Origin: Astropecten irregularis
Taxonomy: Eukaryota > Echinodermata > Asteroidea > Paxillosida > Astropectinidae
DNA: 64,000 nt
Assembly: GCA_963971285.1 (NCBI GenBank)
Contig: OZ020249.1
Coordinates: 62,001-126,000, forward strand
Direction of reading: 5' to 3'
A program made the translations under genes and the position numbers. The notes under the pieces are model-generated. The model searched no databases and had not been told where the DNA came from. It worked only from the letters and a program-made list of their open reading frames with translations. Below are positions 34,671 to 46,805 of this stretch, piece after piece (within the stretch, counting starts at the first letter, position 1; each line of letters opens with the position of its first letter).

Positions 34671-35412
34671 ATATTATCATAGCAAATATCTGTACTGTAC
34701 TCTTTAATAATCTAAATATCTCTCATTGTCAGCTTAATTCTATAGGAAATGTCGCTGGCCTCACATTTCTATTATAGCGGCACCATAATCCAAGGTTAAG
34801 GTCAACTTTATTCGCATAGTACAACACAGCCTCCAGGCACCCTTAAACATGTTTTGCAATTCGCATTATGGCATTACATTGGGCCTATTAAGTTTCAACA
34901 GCTACAATGTAATTTATTCCTCACTGTGTTTGTGTGGGTGTGTTGGTGCGTGCTTTTTATCTTTTGTTTTTATCTGTTTGCATAAGTCTCATCAAGTATT
35001 TACGTTGATACAATCACTAAAGACTTGATCAAAACAACCAAAGCCCACCATGCCTGAAATTCATGATTCCGGGTTTAAAGGTTAATCAGTAATTTCATCT
35101 GTCGGCCTCCTAGCTGACTCTGAGGTGCCTAACCCCTTTTAATCCTCCGTTTCCTTCCAGTTAATTCTGGATTTATTGTATTTACCAAAATAGATAAGAA
35201 ATATGGAGGTAGAGAACTTGAAATTAATGTACAATGATTTGTTTGGGGTTGGAATGACATTGCAACGTGGATGTCAGGAGTCATGTTGACTGTCTCTGTG
35301 ACTATTATATGTTGCAGCATTTTATTCATTCATGTCCGACACCTGTATATTTCACTATTCCGACAGGCCTACGTGTGAAAAGCCTTATAATTATCAGTAG
35401 AATCCATTTGGG
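34671..35412. other. Unassigned non-coding sequence
   Basis: No recognisable gene or element. Confidence 0.4.
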
Positions 35413-35586
35413 TACAGTAGAACATTGCTAAAAACAAACACGCTGAGATGCACAAAGATTGTTTGTTATAGTGGTTGTTCGTTATAGTGAACACTGTTCG
35501 GCATAAATATTGGGAGCCAAGGATGATGTTCGGTATAGCCAAATGTTCGGTATAGCAGTGTTTGTTATAGTGGCTTGCCACTGTAT
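35413..35586. mobile_element. Pogo/Tigger-like MITE, family K copy 1
   Basis: The element runs from TA-cagtagaacattgctaaaa to gttatagtggcttgccactg-TA. The ends are imperfectly inverted and bounded by TA, the target used by Tc1/mariner/pogo elements. Internal 'ttgttcgttatagtgaacac' and 'gttcggtatag' repeats mirror the interior of 41,556-41,662. No transposase is present. Confidence 0.65.
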
Positions 35587-36354
35587 ATAATTATGTAGTG
35601 TAGAGCTGCACATCCATAAATCACCACATATCACGCATCTGTGACATGGTTTGGATTTTAGTGGCTATAGGCTAACCTTGCCATGTCAACCCTGAAGTAC
35701 CGGTAACCATCTGTCCCTTGTTACTAGTGCAGAAGTTTGAAAGACATAAAATTGCTATATTCGAAGGACTGCTATGAGTTACACTGTACGTGATGTAATA
35801 TGCACAACTCATTTTGGTAATTAATTTACCACAAAATCCTTTCAGTTTGATTGTTGCAGATTTAGGAAGTTTTTTCTTTGAATTGTATGAATTTCGTTTT
35901 CCTTGGTCAGCTTTTTTGTGTTACCCTTATCTCTCGGGATTAATTTAGTCATTGGTTGTGTCGTACTTGGCCTATATATTAATGTTCGTCGTGACTGATT
36001 GATTAGTTCGACCAACCAAATTCACTGCTCGCAGCCCAAATCAAGAACTGTTTCCGTGGTGTTAAAAGCTTTTCCCAGAAATGTGGCTGACTTTTGAAAG
36101 CCACTGGAGCGTGGATTATTAATGAAGCATGTATAGGTTGAGCAGATTGAGCCCCATACTGCCAGGAGTGTCCCTTGAGAAGATAGAACATGATTTAATA
36201 CAGAGATGGGTTCTGCTAGTCTCTCCTTGCAAGAAGGAGTTTTAGTCTTACCCCCTCTTGTGGGCAGATAGTGCCAGGCAGTTGAGTAGGCAGGTCGGTG
36301 GTGCACTGTAGAATTAAAACACCTTTGAATAAAGAGCTCGCTATAGGATCAAAA
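35587..36354. other. Unassigned non-coding sequence
   Basis: Minus-strand frames at 36.0-36.3 kb (62 and 94 residues) have no domain. No element was identified. Confidence 0.4.
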
Positions 36355-36402
36355 TTTCTTTGAGAAAGAGCCCACTAGGATCGAATCGTCAGACCCTAAT
36401 GA
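36355..36402 (-). mobile_element. Composite-SINE tail fragment
   Basis: 'tttgagaaagagcccactag' and 'gatcgaatcgtcagacccta' are a diverged copy of the tail at 27,885. The hairpin pairing is partly lost. Confidence 0.5.
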
Positions 36403-36627
36403 TATTTTAAAGCAGTTTTACAATAGATCAAAGTACTGAACAAAGTATTTAGTAAAATGAAGAAACAAAGCAAGGGGTTGTGGGAACAAAAAATATGGTT
36501 TTTGGTCATTTCCTGAGAATAGTGGCAGAAGGAGCATTACTGATAATGATGGGGACAGATTTCCACAGTTTGGAACTTAAGCTTTAAAAATTGATGGAGA
36601 TTTTGACCCAGTATAGAATAGGAATAG

Positions 36628-36845
36628 ACTATTTCATAGAGCTGCTTACATGTAAGCACCAACATTTTTAAACTTGGTAAATAAAATCAGTATACCAGCC
36701 AAAACTCCTTGTGAATGTTATGCTCAGCAAACAATGGCTGAATACAAGTCAAAAGCAGTAAACATAACATGAACATTTTGTTAGCAGTCCTATTTGATAA
36801 AGGAAGACTTTTTATGTTGTGCTTAAGCAGCTCTATGAAATTACC
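36628..36845. mobile_element. Inverted-repeat element, family E
   Basis: The ends 'atttcatagagctgctta' and 'taagcagctctatgaaat' are exact reverse complements over 18 bp. The interior is AT-rich and non-coding. The motif resembles family D ends (aatttcatgga) but is distinct. It is the only copy in this window. Confidence 0.75.
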
Positions 36846-37758
36846 AGGGTCCTGGTCTTCCTGTTGAATATGAAGTGAGTAAGTCAGGCAAGTAAAGAAT
36901 GAGAAATATTGTGTCTATTTGATTTTGAGGTGTTTGATGAATGACATTCAAACATAAACCTCATCATGGCACATGGATAATTTACAACGTAAACTCAAAT
37001 CTTGTCCTCTTTGACTCCATCCCTGTCAGCGTGACCTTTCATTTCATTCAATCAACAAGGATGTTCATCTGTCAGTGGATGACATTATGACATCATTTGT
37101 AACCATAGTGACTGACATTCGTCCCATAGGGGGTCATAACTCCACCCTCGCTCCCTACACAATTCTTAACACCTTTCAAATTTTGAAACTCAATCTGCTG
37201 CTCTTTTTTTTGCTTTTTTGTTGTTGAAAATTCTCTTGGTCATTTTGTTCCCACCCGGAGTCAGTTGCAGAATTTGTGATTATATAAGACGATGAAAGAT
37301 GAATCCAATACCTTTTTGGTCAATATAATAGCCAACATGGTTTGCATAGGAGCCGAATCCACATCTGAGTACAGTACCAAGCATGGTGCAAACAAATGCG
37401 TTTTGTTTCAAATATATTTATAATTGGATATTGATCATGTTGTGCCATTCTTCTCAGAAATTCTTGTTTTACAAACCTTGCAAATGACACTGTGCTGCTT
37501 ACTCCATTTGATACTAAACTCCCGATGATCTTCATACTCCCATTGTTAAATTTATCGGTAATCGGCAACATTATCAGCTGTGAAATTGTAACAAGAATGA
37601 AATTTGCACTAAATGGTCATTACTCCCAAATATGTGAAACTTATACCTTTTATTTCTTTCCTTCTAAATAAACGTCCATGTCAAGAGTAAGTTTGTGTTG
37701 ATGTAAATCACAAAAGAGTAATGCAAGAAAGTAACAAAAATAAAAAAATCTCAATTAA
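36846..37758. other. Unassigned non-coding sequence
   Basis: No gene or element is recognised. The 83-residue minus frame at 37,320-37,571 has no domain. Confidence 0.4.
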
Positions 37759-37759
37759 T

Positions 37760-37885
37760 TTAACGACAAAATTGACTGGAGTGGATTTGAACCTGCTACC
37801 CCTAGAATACTGTACCAGCGCTGTATGAATTGAGATGTCCAACCCTTTGTTGGCAGTTTTCCAAATTGTCAATTCTGAGTGATGG
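37760..37885 (-). mobile_element. tRNA-derived composite element, diverged
   Basis: The plus strand shows 'aaattgactggagtggattt' with 'tgaacc' (box B complement), then 'accagcgctgtatgaattga', then 'ccaaattgtcaatt'. The tRNA-like unit is recognisable but several bases are lost. Confidence 0.6.
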
Positions 37886-38104
37886 TCTTTTTTTTGTAAA
37901 GACAAGTCTGAACAGGCCAGCAATGGTGGCCATTGCTGGGGGCCATCTCATCCAGGTGAGGAAACACAATCACCAACCAAAGGTTGGTTTGTATCGGCAG
38001 TCTCCATATTAAAGACATGGTAATAAAGTTTATGGTATCTTCTTTTAACCTAAGGGAAGAAAAGTTGTGATACATCATGCCTCTTCAAACAAAATCAATC
38101 GGTG

Positions 38105-38175
38105 CTCAGAGTCAGGAGGGCCTGACATTTCAATCGTAGTGTAGGATCTTTCTCAAAGGCTTTCAAAGGCTTTGT
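38105..38175 (+). mobile_element. Composite-SINE tail fragment
   Basis: 'gtcaggagggcctgacattt' then 'gtgtaggatctttctcaaag' is the same tail as 23.9 kb, with a short direct repeat 'tttcaaaggc' at its end. Confidence 0.5.
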
Positions 38176-38264
38176 TTTTAGCTTTTGCGTCAGACCCTGC
38201 TACTCTCCAACCAAATGCAAAAGTCATATGAGGGACAACTCTTTTTGGAGTTAACTTCCACTCT

Positions 38265-38345
38265 TGTTGAGTGAAGTTTGTATCGTTTTGAGTGATTTTT
38301 CACTCTGGCCCAGAGTGAAAACCACCGCATCAAAAGAGTGAAATA
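38265..38345. repeat. Cluster of CACTC/GAGTG inverted motifs with a 25-bp palindrome
   Basis: 'ttttcactctgg' at 38,297-38,308 and 'ccagagtgaaaa' at 38,310-38,321 are exact inverted arms around one base. Further 'cactcttgttgagtg' and 'gagtgaaat' motifs flank it. It may be a small foldback element. Confidence 0.6.
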
Positions 38346-39225
38346 TCCACCACTATGAGCAATTTGCAGCAGTAGAGAAACTTCCATGAAGGTTTGATAA
38401 CATCTCAAAATCACATCAACTGAGGTACATAAGCTGTTATTTAACTGATGTTTGCAATTGCATTTCAGAAAACTGGCAAATTGGAGCATAAAGTTGGCAC
38501 TCAGAAGATAAACTTTTGGCGTGAGCTAAAGCCCCAACGACAGTGTCTGAGTTCCCGCTAGAAAAAGAAAAGAAAAGAAAAGATCCAGTTTGCATAGAAA
38601 CTGTGGTACCAAGTCAATCAATACTATAGTGCCTCACTATCGCAGGTGTATTAAACATATTCATACTTGATTATTGATTCAGGTGAAAAAACAAAAAATG
38701 GCGTATCCAACAGGTGTTTTCTATACAGGATTAATATTATATTTACCAGAATGTATGGAGGGGTGTATATGAGTTTTTCAAGCGCCAATTCCTTTAAGTG
38801 GACTTAATTATTTCTCAGACCTTGCAATTCTTTCTTATTAGTTTTCACACATACTTGTTGCCGGAATGTTCCATTTCCCCGCAGCCGTTAGTGACAAGGA
38901 CATAGGATTGATTTTTGTTTCCTCTTGCAATTTAATCACGTCATGGTTTATTCAATTTTTGCCATCTGCTTCTGCTGGGTCAGACTAACCCAGATTTAAT
39001 AGAGATTACTTCTTGTATGCCCCCTGGTAGTTCCCATCTTCCTCTCCATCCAGGTTATCTACTAGCAAACTGGGAAGGTTGTCAGCATTGTGGTATCAAA
39101 AGATTTTGATAGAATTCCCTATGTACGTGATTCAGTACAACTGTAGGGTTTGTAAGTTGAGATTTTGTTTGTTTGTTTGTGGGGGATATAAACCTTAATT
39201 GGTTATTAAATGACAGCCTTATTCA
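38346..39225. other. Unassigned; short AAAAG microsatellite
   Basis: 'aaaag' is repeated at about 38,562-38,582. No gene or element otherwise. Confidence 0.4.
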
Positions 39226-39285
39226 GACAAAGATCCAGTATATTCCTAAATCTTGAATCTTTTAAAATCCATAATGGCATATTGT

Positions 39286-39518
39286 AGGGTTTCGATGGAC
39301 TTTCACCGGTTCTGCATGGCTCCGGCTCCATACGTGAATCCATTCTAAAATAACAGTAATCAAAATAGAGGCTTTTGGCTACGGTCTGGAAGTAGATTCT
39401 CAGGTTTGAAAAGGAAAACAGAGCTTCAGCTTCATTGAAAAACCACATCCTATATTTTCAGCATATGGATGACGGAGCCAAAGTCGAAGTTGGAGTCGAA
39501 GCTAAGGTTGGGAAAAGG
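39286..39518 (+). mobile_element. MITE-like family B copy 3, left end decayed
   Basis: The core 'gtgaatccattctaaaataa', 'tctcaggtttgaaaagga' and 'tcagcatatggatgacgga' is well preserved, and the right end 'ggttgggaaaaggccc' is present. The hexamer blocks are short and degenerate (gccaaagtcgaagttggagt), and the left terminus cannot be placed. Confidence 0.65.
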
Positions 39519-40688
39519 CCCATGTTGTTCTTTGAATAAAATGTTGGATTTAAGCTGATTTTTATTTGCCTTTTCCTTTTGAATACACTCCACTTCACTT
39601 TAAAACTCTCAGTGACACAGTTCTGTCAAGTAGAGTTGACATTCGTTCTCAGTAATGCAATGTACCTACATGTATAGGAAATCCTTTTTCGCTCAACCAT
39701 GGGTATTTTTTTCATTTCTTGTCATTTTATGGCCAAAGGTCTCCGAAGCATTAGTCTGTGATTAAACCTCCAAATCTATCCCAAGTTTGTTTTTATCTAA
39801 GGCAAGAAGAAGAGTCCTTATTACTCCTGAAACTGGGGCACGGTATTGAACCCTCGTTCTTTTGTGGCATCAAGTCCCGTGGGGAACCACGCTGAAAATT
39901 GGATGATCCTGTGCTTTGCATTTGTAAAACTGACATTCTTCCTGAGAGCACAAGCCTGGAAGAGGTCCTAAATAACTCCCCCTCCTCACCCTATAGACCC
40001 AATCCCCCTCCAAAATATAAGCTATACAAAACCCAAAGTAACTGTTTATACAGTTTCAATTTCAGATGTTTTACCCATTGGCATTTTATCGAACTGGAAA
40101 GGTAGAAAAGAAAAGGCGGGTAATGTAAAACTGGTAGAAATTGCCGAATGCCAAATACACACTCTGTGATTGATCTTCGTTTTCACGGTGATTTTTTTCC
40201 CCCTATAGGGAGACTTGGTATTTTCCACTCTTATTTTGTTCACAGATTTTTTTTTTGGAAGAGTGGAGGAAGGAATGAGAACATGTATTGATCGTCACAG
40301 CAGGAGCTTGGAAACTTCTAAAGGCTTTTTTGACTACAGGGCTATTTCGTTTTCTTCTTTGCAAATTTACATTACCGGTAGTTTTTTTTCCTGAGGTTGG
40401 GGAGATCTAGATAATTGTCGGTAGTAGTAACATGTGGCATATATATTTCACACTGTTGTGAAGTTTAGGGAGACTTGGGTCTTAGGTGGGTAAGTTGGAC
40501 GGTGGCAAGAAATGTTGATCTTATTTTTGAAGTGGACTCCATTCTGACCTACATAAGCCTGCACTATTGGCCTCGTCCCACATAGTACATGAAATTCGCA
40601 CGGATCCCAAATCTGTGTGAACAGGTCAGTCACTTTTAAACTTGTCAGACCTGTGTACAAGGCCCCATTTCTTCCAAATTTGCATTCC
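39519..40688. other. Unassigned non-coding sequence
   Basis: No recognisable gene or element. The frame at 39,899-40,105 has no domain. Confidence 0.4.
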
Positions 40689-40689
40689 A

Positions 40690-40845
40690 CCTGAAATTGG
40701 TTTTTGAAAAGTGAACAAATAAAAAATTGACTGCAGAGGGATTTGAACCAGCAACTTCTGGAATGTATATACTGTACTGGTGCTGTAACCAACTGAGCTA
40801 ACTAGCCATTTTGAGGGTGTCCCTATTAGTCTTTATTCCTATGTT
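40690..40845 (-). mobile_element. tRNA-derived composite element
   Basis: The plus strand shows 'tttttgaaaagtgaacaaat', then 'gagggatttgaaccagcaac' (box B complement) and 'gtaaccaactgagctaacta' (box A complement). The anticodon arm has a small insertion (gtatatactgta). Confidence 0.7.
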
Positions 40846-41424
40846 ATTTGATGAAATCTGTTTGCTATAGTTCGGAAAAAAAAAAACCTGTTACCATTCC
40901 TCTTCAATTAGAAAAACAGTTTACCCTCAGTAAGTGCAGTATCTGCCAACGGCTTCCTAAGACACATACATGTAGCCCACTGAGTGTTATATCTTTCCAT
41001 GGTCTTTATATGCCCAGTGGGTCAGGCTGGGTTGGGCTGGCAACGCCCTTCAAACCAATGTAACTTCATCCTTCTCATTCTTGTGTCTTTCTTTGATATA
41101 AACTGAGGTCATTGGCCTGTATGTAGGGCTTCCTAGTGTTTGCTCTACCCATGGGGGGGAAGTAATTGATGCAGACACTGTTGTGTGTGTTATTTGTTGG
41201 GTTGATGCCCCCTTCAAAGTTGTGGTGGAAGTGGTTTAGTCTACCTGATGGTTGCGCACTAAATTGGTCTCCATCATGAGCTATAGTTTGGGGCTATAGC
41301 ACTAGTAGCACAACAGGCATTCTCTTGAGCAGATTTTCTCAAAATGGATTACTGAGATTAAAGATGTACAGTCCTGTAGTTTGGAAACTGAACTTAAATT
41401 ATGATGAATTAAGGAATTAAATCA
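40846..41424. other. Unassigned non-coding sequence
   Basis: Nothing recognised. Confidence 0.4.
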
Positions 41425-41515
41425 TCAAATAACCAGAAGGGAAACTGACTGGATTTTATTTAACGTCATTTCAAAATGAACAATGAAAAGTTGGAGTGGG
41501 ATTCGATCATTCGAA
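41425..41515 (-). mobile_element. tRNA-derived composite element, truncated
   Basis: 'catcaaataaccagaaggga' with 'aactgactgga' and then a partial box B complement 'ggagtgggattcgat'. Box A is absent. Confidence 0.55.
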
Positions 41516-41555
41516 CTATTGAATTGGGTTTTGAACTTTCCTTCCCATGTTCTTT

Positions 41556-41662
41556 TACAGTGGAAGGCCACTATAATGAACACCGATAAACCAAACATTT
41601 GCATATACTGAACATCATCCTTGGCTTGCTGAATATTGTTCACTGTAACGAACGACCACTTT
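41556..41662. mobile_element. Pogo/Tigger-like MITE, family K copy 2
   Basis: TA-cagtggaaggccactataat is the left end, and 'cactgtaacgaacgaccact' is near the right end. Interior 'gaacatcatccttggcttgc' is the reverse of 'ggagccaaggatgatgttcg' at 35.5 kb. The right terminus is cut by or fused to the following foldback element. Confidence 0.65.
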
Positions 41663-42182
41663 AAAGGACAATTTCAAAATTCAAATTTTCAAATTTGTGA
41701 AGATTGTGTTAGCTTTACAGCAAAGGGAGTAGTGTCATGTTAAAGCCACATTTCTCCTCTTTCCAATATTAGGTGCATTCCCACTAGAATGAAACTGCGC
41801 GATTCACTTTGATTTTTGAATCAATTTATTTTTACGTGTGTGGACGTAAAAAGCTCGATAAACACCGCAATTCACAGTTTTGCTTGCGATTTTTTTGAAA
41901 CAGCATGATTATTTGCCGGCCGCTGTGTGTGTGGATGCTACCGAAAAGAGAAAATTGATAAGTTACATCGACTTACGATCCACTTTTTTTTTTCTAGTGG
42001 AAACGCACCTAATATGTTTTTTATTCATACACGGGTCACGGATGGCTGAGTAATCATTCTTTTTGGACAATGGGGCAAAATGGACTTGGGACAAAGTTCT
42101 CTCTCCTCTTGGAAAGAGGAGAAATGTGGCTTTAACGTGTCACCACTCACTTTGCTGTAAAGGTAACACAAATTTGAAATTA
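41663..42182. mobile_element. Long foldback element (family G) interrupted by another element
   Basis: The left arm (to 41,764) and the right arm (42,110-42,182) are complementary over about 75 bp, for example 'agccacatttctcctctttc' against 'gaaagaggagaaatgtggct'. The left arm has a short extra 'aagattgtg'. Family H is inserted next to the left arm, so this element is the older one. Confidence 0.75.
41770..42011. mobile_element. Inverted-repeat element family H nested in family G
   Basis: The ends 'taggtgcattcccactagaa' and 'ttctagtggaaacgcaccta' are inverted with two differences. ATAT occurs on both sides (41,766-41,769 and 42,012-42,015), compatible with a short target duplication. The 242-bp interior is non-coding. 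Confidence 0.75.
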
Positions 42183-44630
42183 AATATTGTTGCGTTTTTT
42201 TAAACACATAGTGACATTCCACTGTAATACACAGCAAGGTCCATGTTTCAGTGTACCAGTATGGATCATACATGTATCTAGCTCTAATAACCCCAATTCA
42301 GACATAGCCTTGACCATATGTGGATCTTAGAGTTGTACAGTTGCACCTGCTCTGAACCCAATGTTAAAAGCAGACAAGGTCATCGGTCCTATTCCTGCTG
42401 AATTACTGTAATGGGTCCCTCTCTGTAGCAGTTGTCATCCGAATGCATTTGGGAACAAGAACAAATCGAATTTGGGGAATTTTGTTCAATTTGTAACATT
42501 TGAACATGCGTAATTAAATTTTGTACTTGGTTTATTGAAATGATGAATTGAAAACCAGATGTGTAGGAATGGACACACGGACAGACTGAGACAGTATCGT
42601 AGTTTACTGTGACTTCACATTTTGTTCCATGCGAGACCCTTATCAATGGCACAATACTTCCCGCCTTTGATTTTACCTCCTTGATCTACAATGTGACATT
42701 GAAATAAGTACATTTACAATACTTGTTGTGGTTGGCAAGCAGTCTGTAGTTAGTTGTAACATGGAGGTAGAAATAGTTCCTAGTTCCTTTACCAATGTTG
42801 TACACACCCTTTAACCAATTCCTGTTCTCCAATAATAAAACAAACAAAAACACTTTTTCAGTCACTTTTCAAATTGAAACTATTCTTGTTTCCGAAAAGA
42901 AATAAAAAACAAACTTTTTTTTTCTTTACAGGAAAACATAAAATAAATAAAATACACAGATGAAAGAAGATAAAAAGTAAACAGTTTTATCAGCTTATTA
43001 CACTGGTAAACAAACAAACAAACAAACAAAAACCCCAACAAACACTGCAAGACTGTAACAAACAAATAAAACAAAAACGGGGCCCCCAGACTCTGCATCA
43101 ATTTGGATTTTATCTCATATTTGTTGTCCTTGTCCTGTGCTATAGTTACTATTATCGTTCAAGTTCATCTTGGTTCAAAGCAGACTCTTCTTATTCTTGT
43201 CCCCAATTAATGTTAAACACTCTACAGTATGTACAGCAATAAAAGGATGGACATGTGTTCAATCCATTGTGTATTTATTTCTAAGTATACTGCCGACTGA
43301 CTGATCAACCAACCGACAAGCACATGCAATGACAAGCGCGGTACCCTTGAAGAATTGACGGTATGTCACATGATCATCTCGGCATATGGTAAAGATCAAG
43401 GAGTTCAGTTTCAATTTCATAAGATCCACTTTTTTTCCTTTTTGAATTTATGGATTCGGCTTGGCACTTATCATTTCAAATTAATATTTGGAATTTTGAT
43501 TAAGATTAAGGGCTTATTCCAGGAACTTAAATGTTTAAGCAGACTTAAAAATGAAATGTTGATGCTTTTTTGGTTTAAAAAAGGGATTTACATGTCCAAG
43601 TAGTTGCTTGTGGAGACTAGAATGTGTCAGGCGTATTTTAGAGCAAAAATGCATTAGTCATCTCGTGGTAGGTGAATGTATGTAGCCATGGGCACACACT
43701 TTGTTTGTAGAACAAGGAAATTTCATCTTGCTGTCGCCATTCTTTGCTTATGGCATTTGCCACTGAAATTTACAAGCATCAAGCAAAGAATATCTCACAT
43801 TATGGGAAGTATGCATGCACAAGACTGTTTAAAACAACATGCTCGCATGATAAGCACATACAGGGGCGGGGTGGGCGTGAAAATAAAATGCGCCAATTCA
43901 ATACAGATGGATGCATTTCGGGGCGATCAAAGCTAGCAAATGTTGTCTCTGCCCTCTTTTTCTTCTCTTTTTGAGTCTTTCTCCCTCCCTATACATGTAT
44001 ATAGTTTTATCTCTTTCTTTATCTTTTTTTTTTTTTTTTTGCTGGAAAAACGGGGGCGTGTGCCCGCCCTGGATCCGCCCATGTGAATCCTCATACACAT
44101 TGATCAAAGACATTTTTGTACTATCGTTTGTGCAGCAACAGATTTCATTAAACCATAGCCGTGTGCTTGAAAATCACAGTGCGGAAAACAATCAAATCAT
44201 ATTGTGAATTTTTTGCCAAGTGTGTTTCTTGCTGTGCTTTGTCACAGATTATTGTGAAATGATCTTTTCAAACACTAAGATTTGAACACAGTGTGGACCT
44301 TAAGATTACTCGACCTATGATGAAACTAATACATGTACTTGTAGTACTCGTGAGCTAGGTTGAGAGCAATTGACCTGTATTGATATTTTCAAAGTGTGTT
44401 GAGGGTGGTGGTCTGAATGTCTTGAAGTACATTTTTGTGTTGTGTAGTGTGAACACAGGGCATGATTGACCCCTGCTGAAGTTTGGAAGAGTTGACAAGG
44501 ACCTGACCACTGTAAAATTTAGACCTCAGTGTGAAAGGACTAAGGATGATAACTTACCTGGCCCTTAAAGCTTTGGTTTCAACATAAAGCTAGCTAGTTC
44601 CTTACAATCATGGTGCTCCATGTTATAATA
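42183..44630. other. Unassigned; short simple repeats
   Basis: An AAAC repeat lies near 43,013-43,030 and a 19-bp T run near 44,022-44,040. Frames at 42.4-44.2 kb have no domain. No gene was recognised in this 2.4 kb. Confidence 0.4.
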
Positions 44631-44631
44631 A

Positions 44632-44926
44632 AATAAGGTACAGTACAGGATTGGTATAACATATACCCAAACAGAAATGTTCACGTGCAACTTTCATGAT
44701 ATGGTGCTGGTAGAAACATACTGTTAAAATATTTCCGCCTGAAATGCTTTAGGCCTATTTATCCTTTATGTTTTTAAGAAAAATTGAGTCAGGTTTTCGC
44801 AATTTTCTGGTGACTCAGATGTCCGATTGAGCTCAAATTTTCACAGGTTTATTATTTCATGTACATGCAGGATCAGACAAAGTGAATGTTGTTCGTTACC
44901 AATCATGTATCATACCTTTAAGCTTA
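44632..44926 (+). mobile_element. MITE-like family A, subtype A2
   Basis: The left end 'aaggtacagtacaggattgg' and right end 'ccaatcatgtatcatacctt' are inverted. The left part has the family A block 'cccaaacagaaatgttcac'. The right part has the A2-specific block 'gattgagctcaaattttcac', also seen diverged at 28.8 kb. Confidence 0.7.
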
Positions 44927-45215
44927 CCACAGTGCACAAGTGAACTCACTCGCAGATTTTCAATACTGAGATTTAAACTTAATTGAGTTAATGTATGCAT
45001 TTTCTCATATTCTTTTCTCTTTTATAGGTAAGTGTAACTTGAGTTCTGTTCCCATGGTAACCTCTCCTGATAGATTTGGCTGTGATCGGTTCTTCCTGAG
45101 TTCTTTGGAAAAAGGTGATGTGTTGAATTCTGTTGGTTTGTATTTAGTTGAAAATGATCATAAATATCTTCAAATCTGATATGAGCAATTAATATGATAT
45201 GAGCTGAAGTGTGCT

Positions 45216-45424
45216 ATTAAAGGTAGTATTATACTTTGGTAACATACTGAAACAGAAATCTTCACAGATTTACCTATAACCAATAACTAACAGGGTATAA
45301 AGATGGTGATGGTAGAAACATACTGTTAAATTTGTCTGCCAAAAAAAGAGTAAAACCAATGACCAAAATTGTTTTTGATCTTTTAAAGATCAAAAATAAA
45401 AGAGAACATTTTAAGAAATACTCA
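45216..45424 (+). mobile_element. MITE-like family A, right-truncated
   Basis: The left end 'ttaaaggtagtattatactt' is intact. The match stops at 'aagaaatactcaaacg', where unrelated DNA begins. Confidence 0.7.
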
Positions 45425-45439
45425 AACGCTGCCGTGACT

Positions 45440-45540
45440 TGAGTCCTTTCCGCTTCACAGCACTCACTCTCCTGAGGACGGCCAGAGTACACTGGCCGGA
45501 ACGTCAAGACCTTTCTCACCGGTTCTTTTTAGAACCACAC
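45440..45540 (+). mobile_element. Hairpin block resembling a retroelement end
   Basis: 'ctcctgaggacggccagagt' then 'acactggccggaacgtcaag'. The 7-bp stem cggccag/ctggccg encloses agtaca and is flanked by CTGAGGA and GAACGTC. Blocks of this design are repeated in many marine invertebrate genomes and occur in some Penelope-like and ribozyme-bearing elements. It is single here, so the identity is uncertain. Confidence 0.4.
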
Positions 45541-46512
45541 ATACATAAAAGAGATTTTCACATGGTGTCTCCGCAAGCTTACTTTGGTAATATTTGGATG
45601 AATAGAAGGAATGACAGAGAATGTGTTTTTACAAGATGACCGCATTTTCTTTTCTTTTCTCTTTTTTCATTCAATTAATCATGACTATACTCATGCTACA
45701 GACTACTGATATTTAGGTTGAAGGTAACGATTTGCACATGTGTGCATTCATTTAACTTGAAGGGCTTCCCTTGTGGATATACTGAGAATTTCTTATCAAT
45801 TATTCAAGTTCTTTCCGCTCCATTTGTCCAAAGTTTGAACCTGTCCTTGTTCTCTTTCCATCCTCCCTCCGATGTTTCAAATCCCATGGGGCCATCCTCT
45901 TAAATGACCGCCCTGCAAAGCTAGCCGATGTGCCTGCATATACATGTACGTCCTGCACAACAGATTTCATTGAATTATCATGCTGCAGTAAGTCTTGCCT
46001 TGTGTCTTTGCTTCTCTTTCTGTTTAGGGTAATGTGTGCTTGGCTTTCATCTAATTAAAGAAAATGATAAAGCGCCGAGCCTTGTGTTCATTAAAGGAGC
46101 TTCTAAACACTTTGTACTTGTCTTGGGCCGACCCATCGCTCAGAGTGATTAAAATTTCATGGAAGTGGACGCGGATCTCCTGAGACAATTTAGGATGCAA
46201 CAGGGGATTCAAGATTTCATGTCAATCTGCTACAACAGAATGAGGATTGTTTAGACGTATGTTGCTACAGTGTATAACTGATTTCACACAGATTAGATAG
46301 GCTATGCTTAATAGTTAAGCCTCCTGCAGCTCCTGTGACAAACCAGTGTGGAGGGAGGTGGCATCGTGTTTGATTAGCTTTAATGAGCTTCAACAACATC
46401 CAGGGCTGTGTTCTTTCTGAAGAGTTGGGAGGCTAGCTTTCAGGCATTACAGATTCAGTCCAATACCCAGGGAATATGATATTATGAATTGCATTGAGAT
46501 TAAAGTCACTCT
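45541..46512. other. Unassigned non-coding sequence
   Basis: No element is recognised. The stretch 46,020-46,260 is non-repetitive and of mixed composition, and could be regulatory or exonic, but no frame supports coding. Confidence 0.35.
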
Positions 46513-46643
46513 TAAAGGTACAGTACATAATTGGTAACATACCCAAACAGAAATGCTCACAGATTTACGTATAACTTTCAGGATTTGAAGATGGTGCTGG
46601 TAGAAACATACTGATAAAATATTTCTGCCTAAAATACCTTTAA
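46513..46643 (+). mobile_element. MITE-like family A2, short
   Basis: 'cttaaaggtacagtacataa' through 'gatttgaagatggtgctggt' and 'aaaatatttctgcctaaaat' match the first 130 bp of the 44.6 kb copy. It ends at 'acctttaata'. Confidence 0.65.
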
Positions 46644-46665
46644 TAGTGGAAATGTTCTTAGGCCT

Positions 46666-46805
46666 GATAGCGTTCCGCACTAATGACGTCACACCATGCA
46701 TGCACGCGCACACATACCCCCACTCACCACACGTTTGCATATGGCCGGTTGCAATGTTTGTCTGAGGTTCGGTGCTATTTTTAGCGCAAGTGCGCAGCGC
46801 TATTG
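46666..46805. mobile_element. Inverted-repeat element, family C copy 2
   Basis: The ends 'gatagcgttccgcac' and 'gtgcgcagcgctattg' are inverted imperfectly. The interior has 'taatgacgtcacacc', 'cactcaccacacgtttgc' and 'gcaatgtttgtctgaggttc', shared with 53,992-54,133 in the opposite orientation. Confidence 0.8.
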
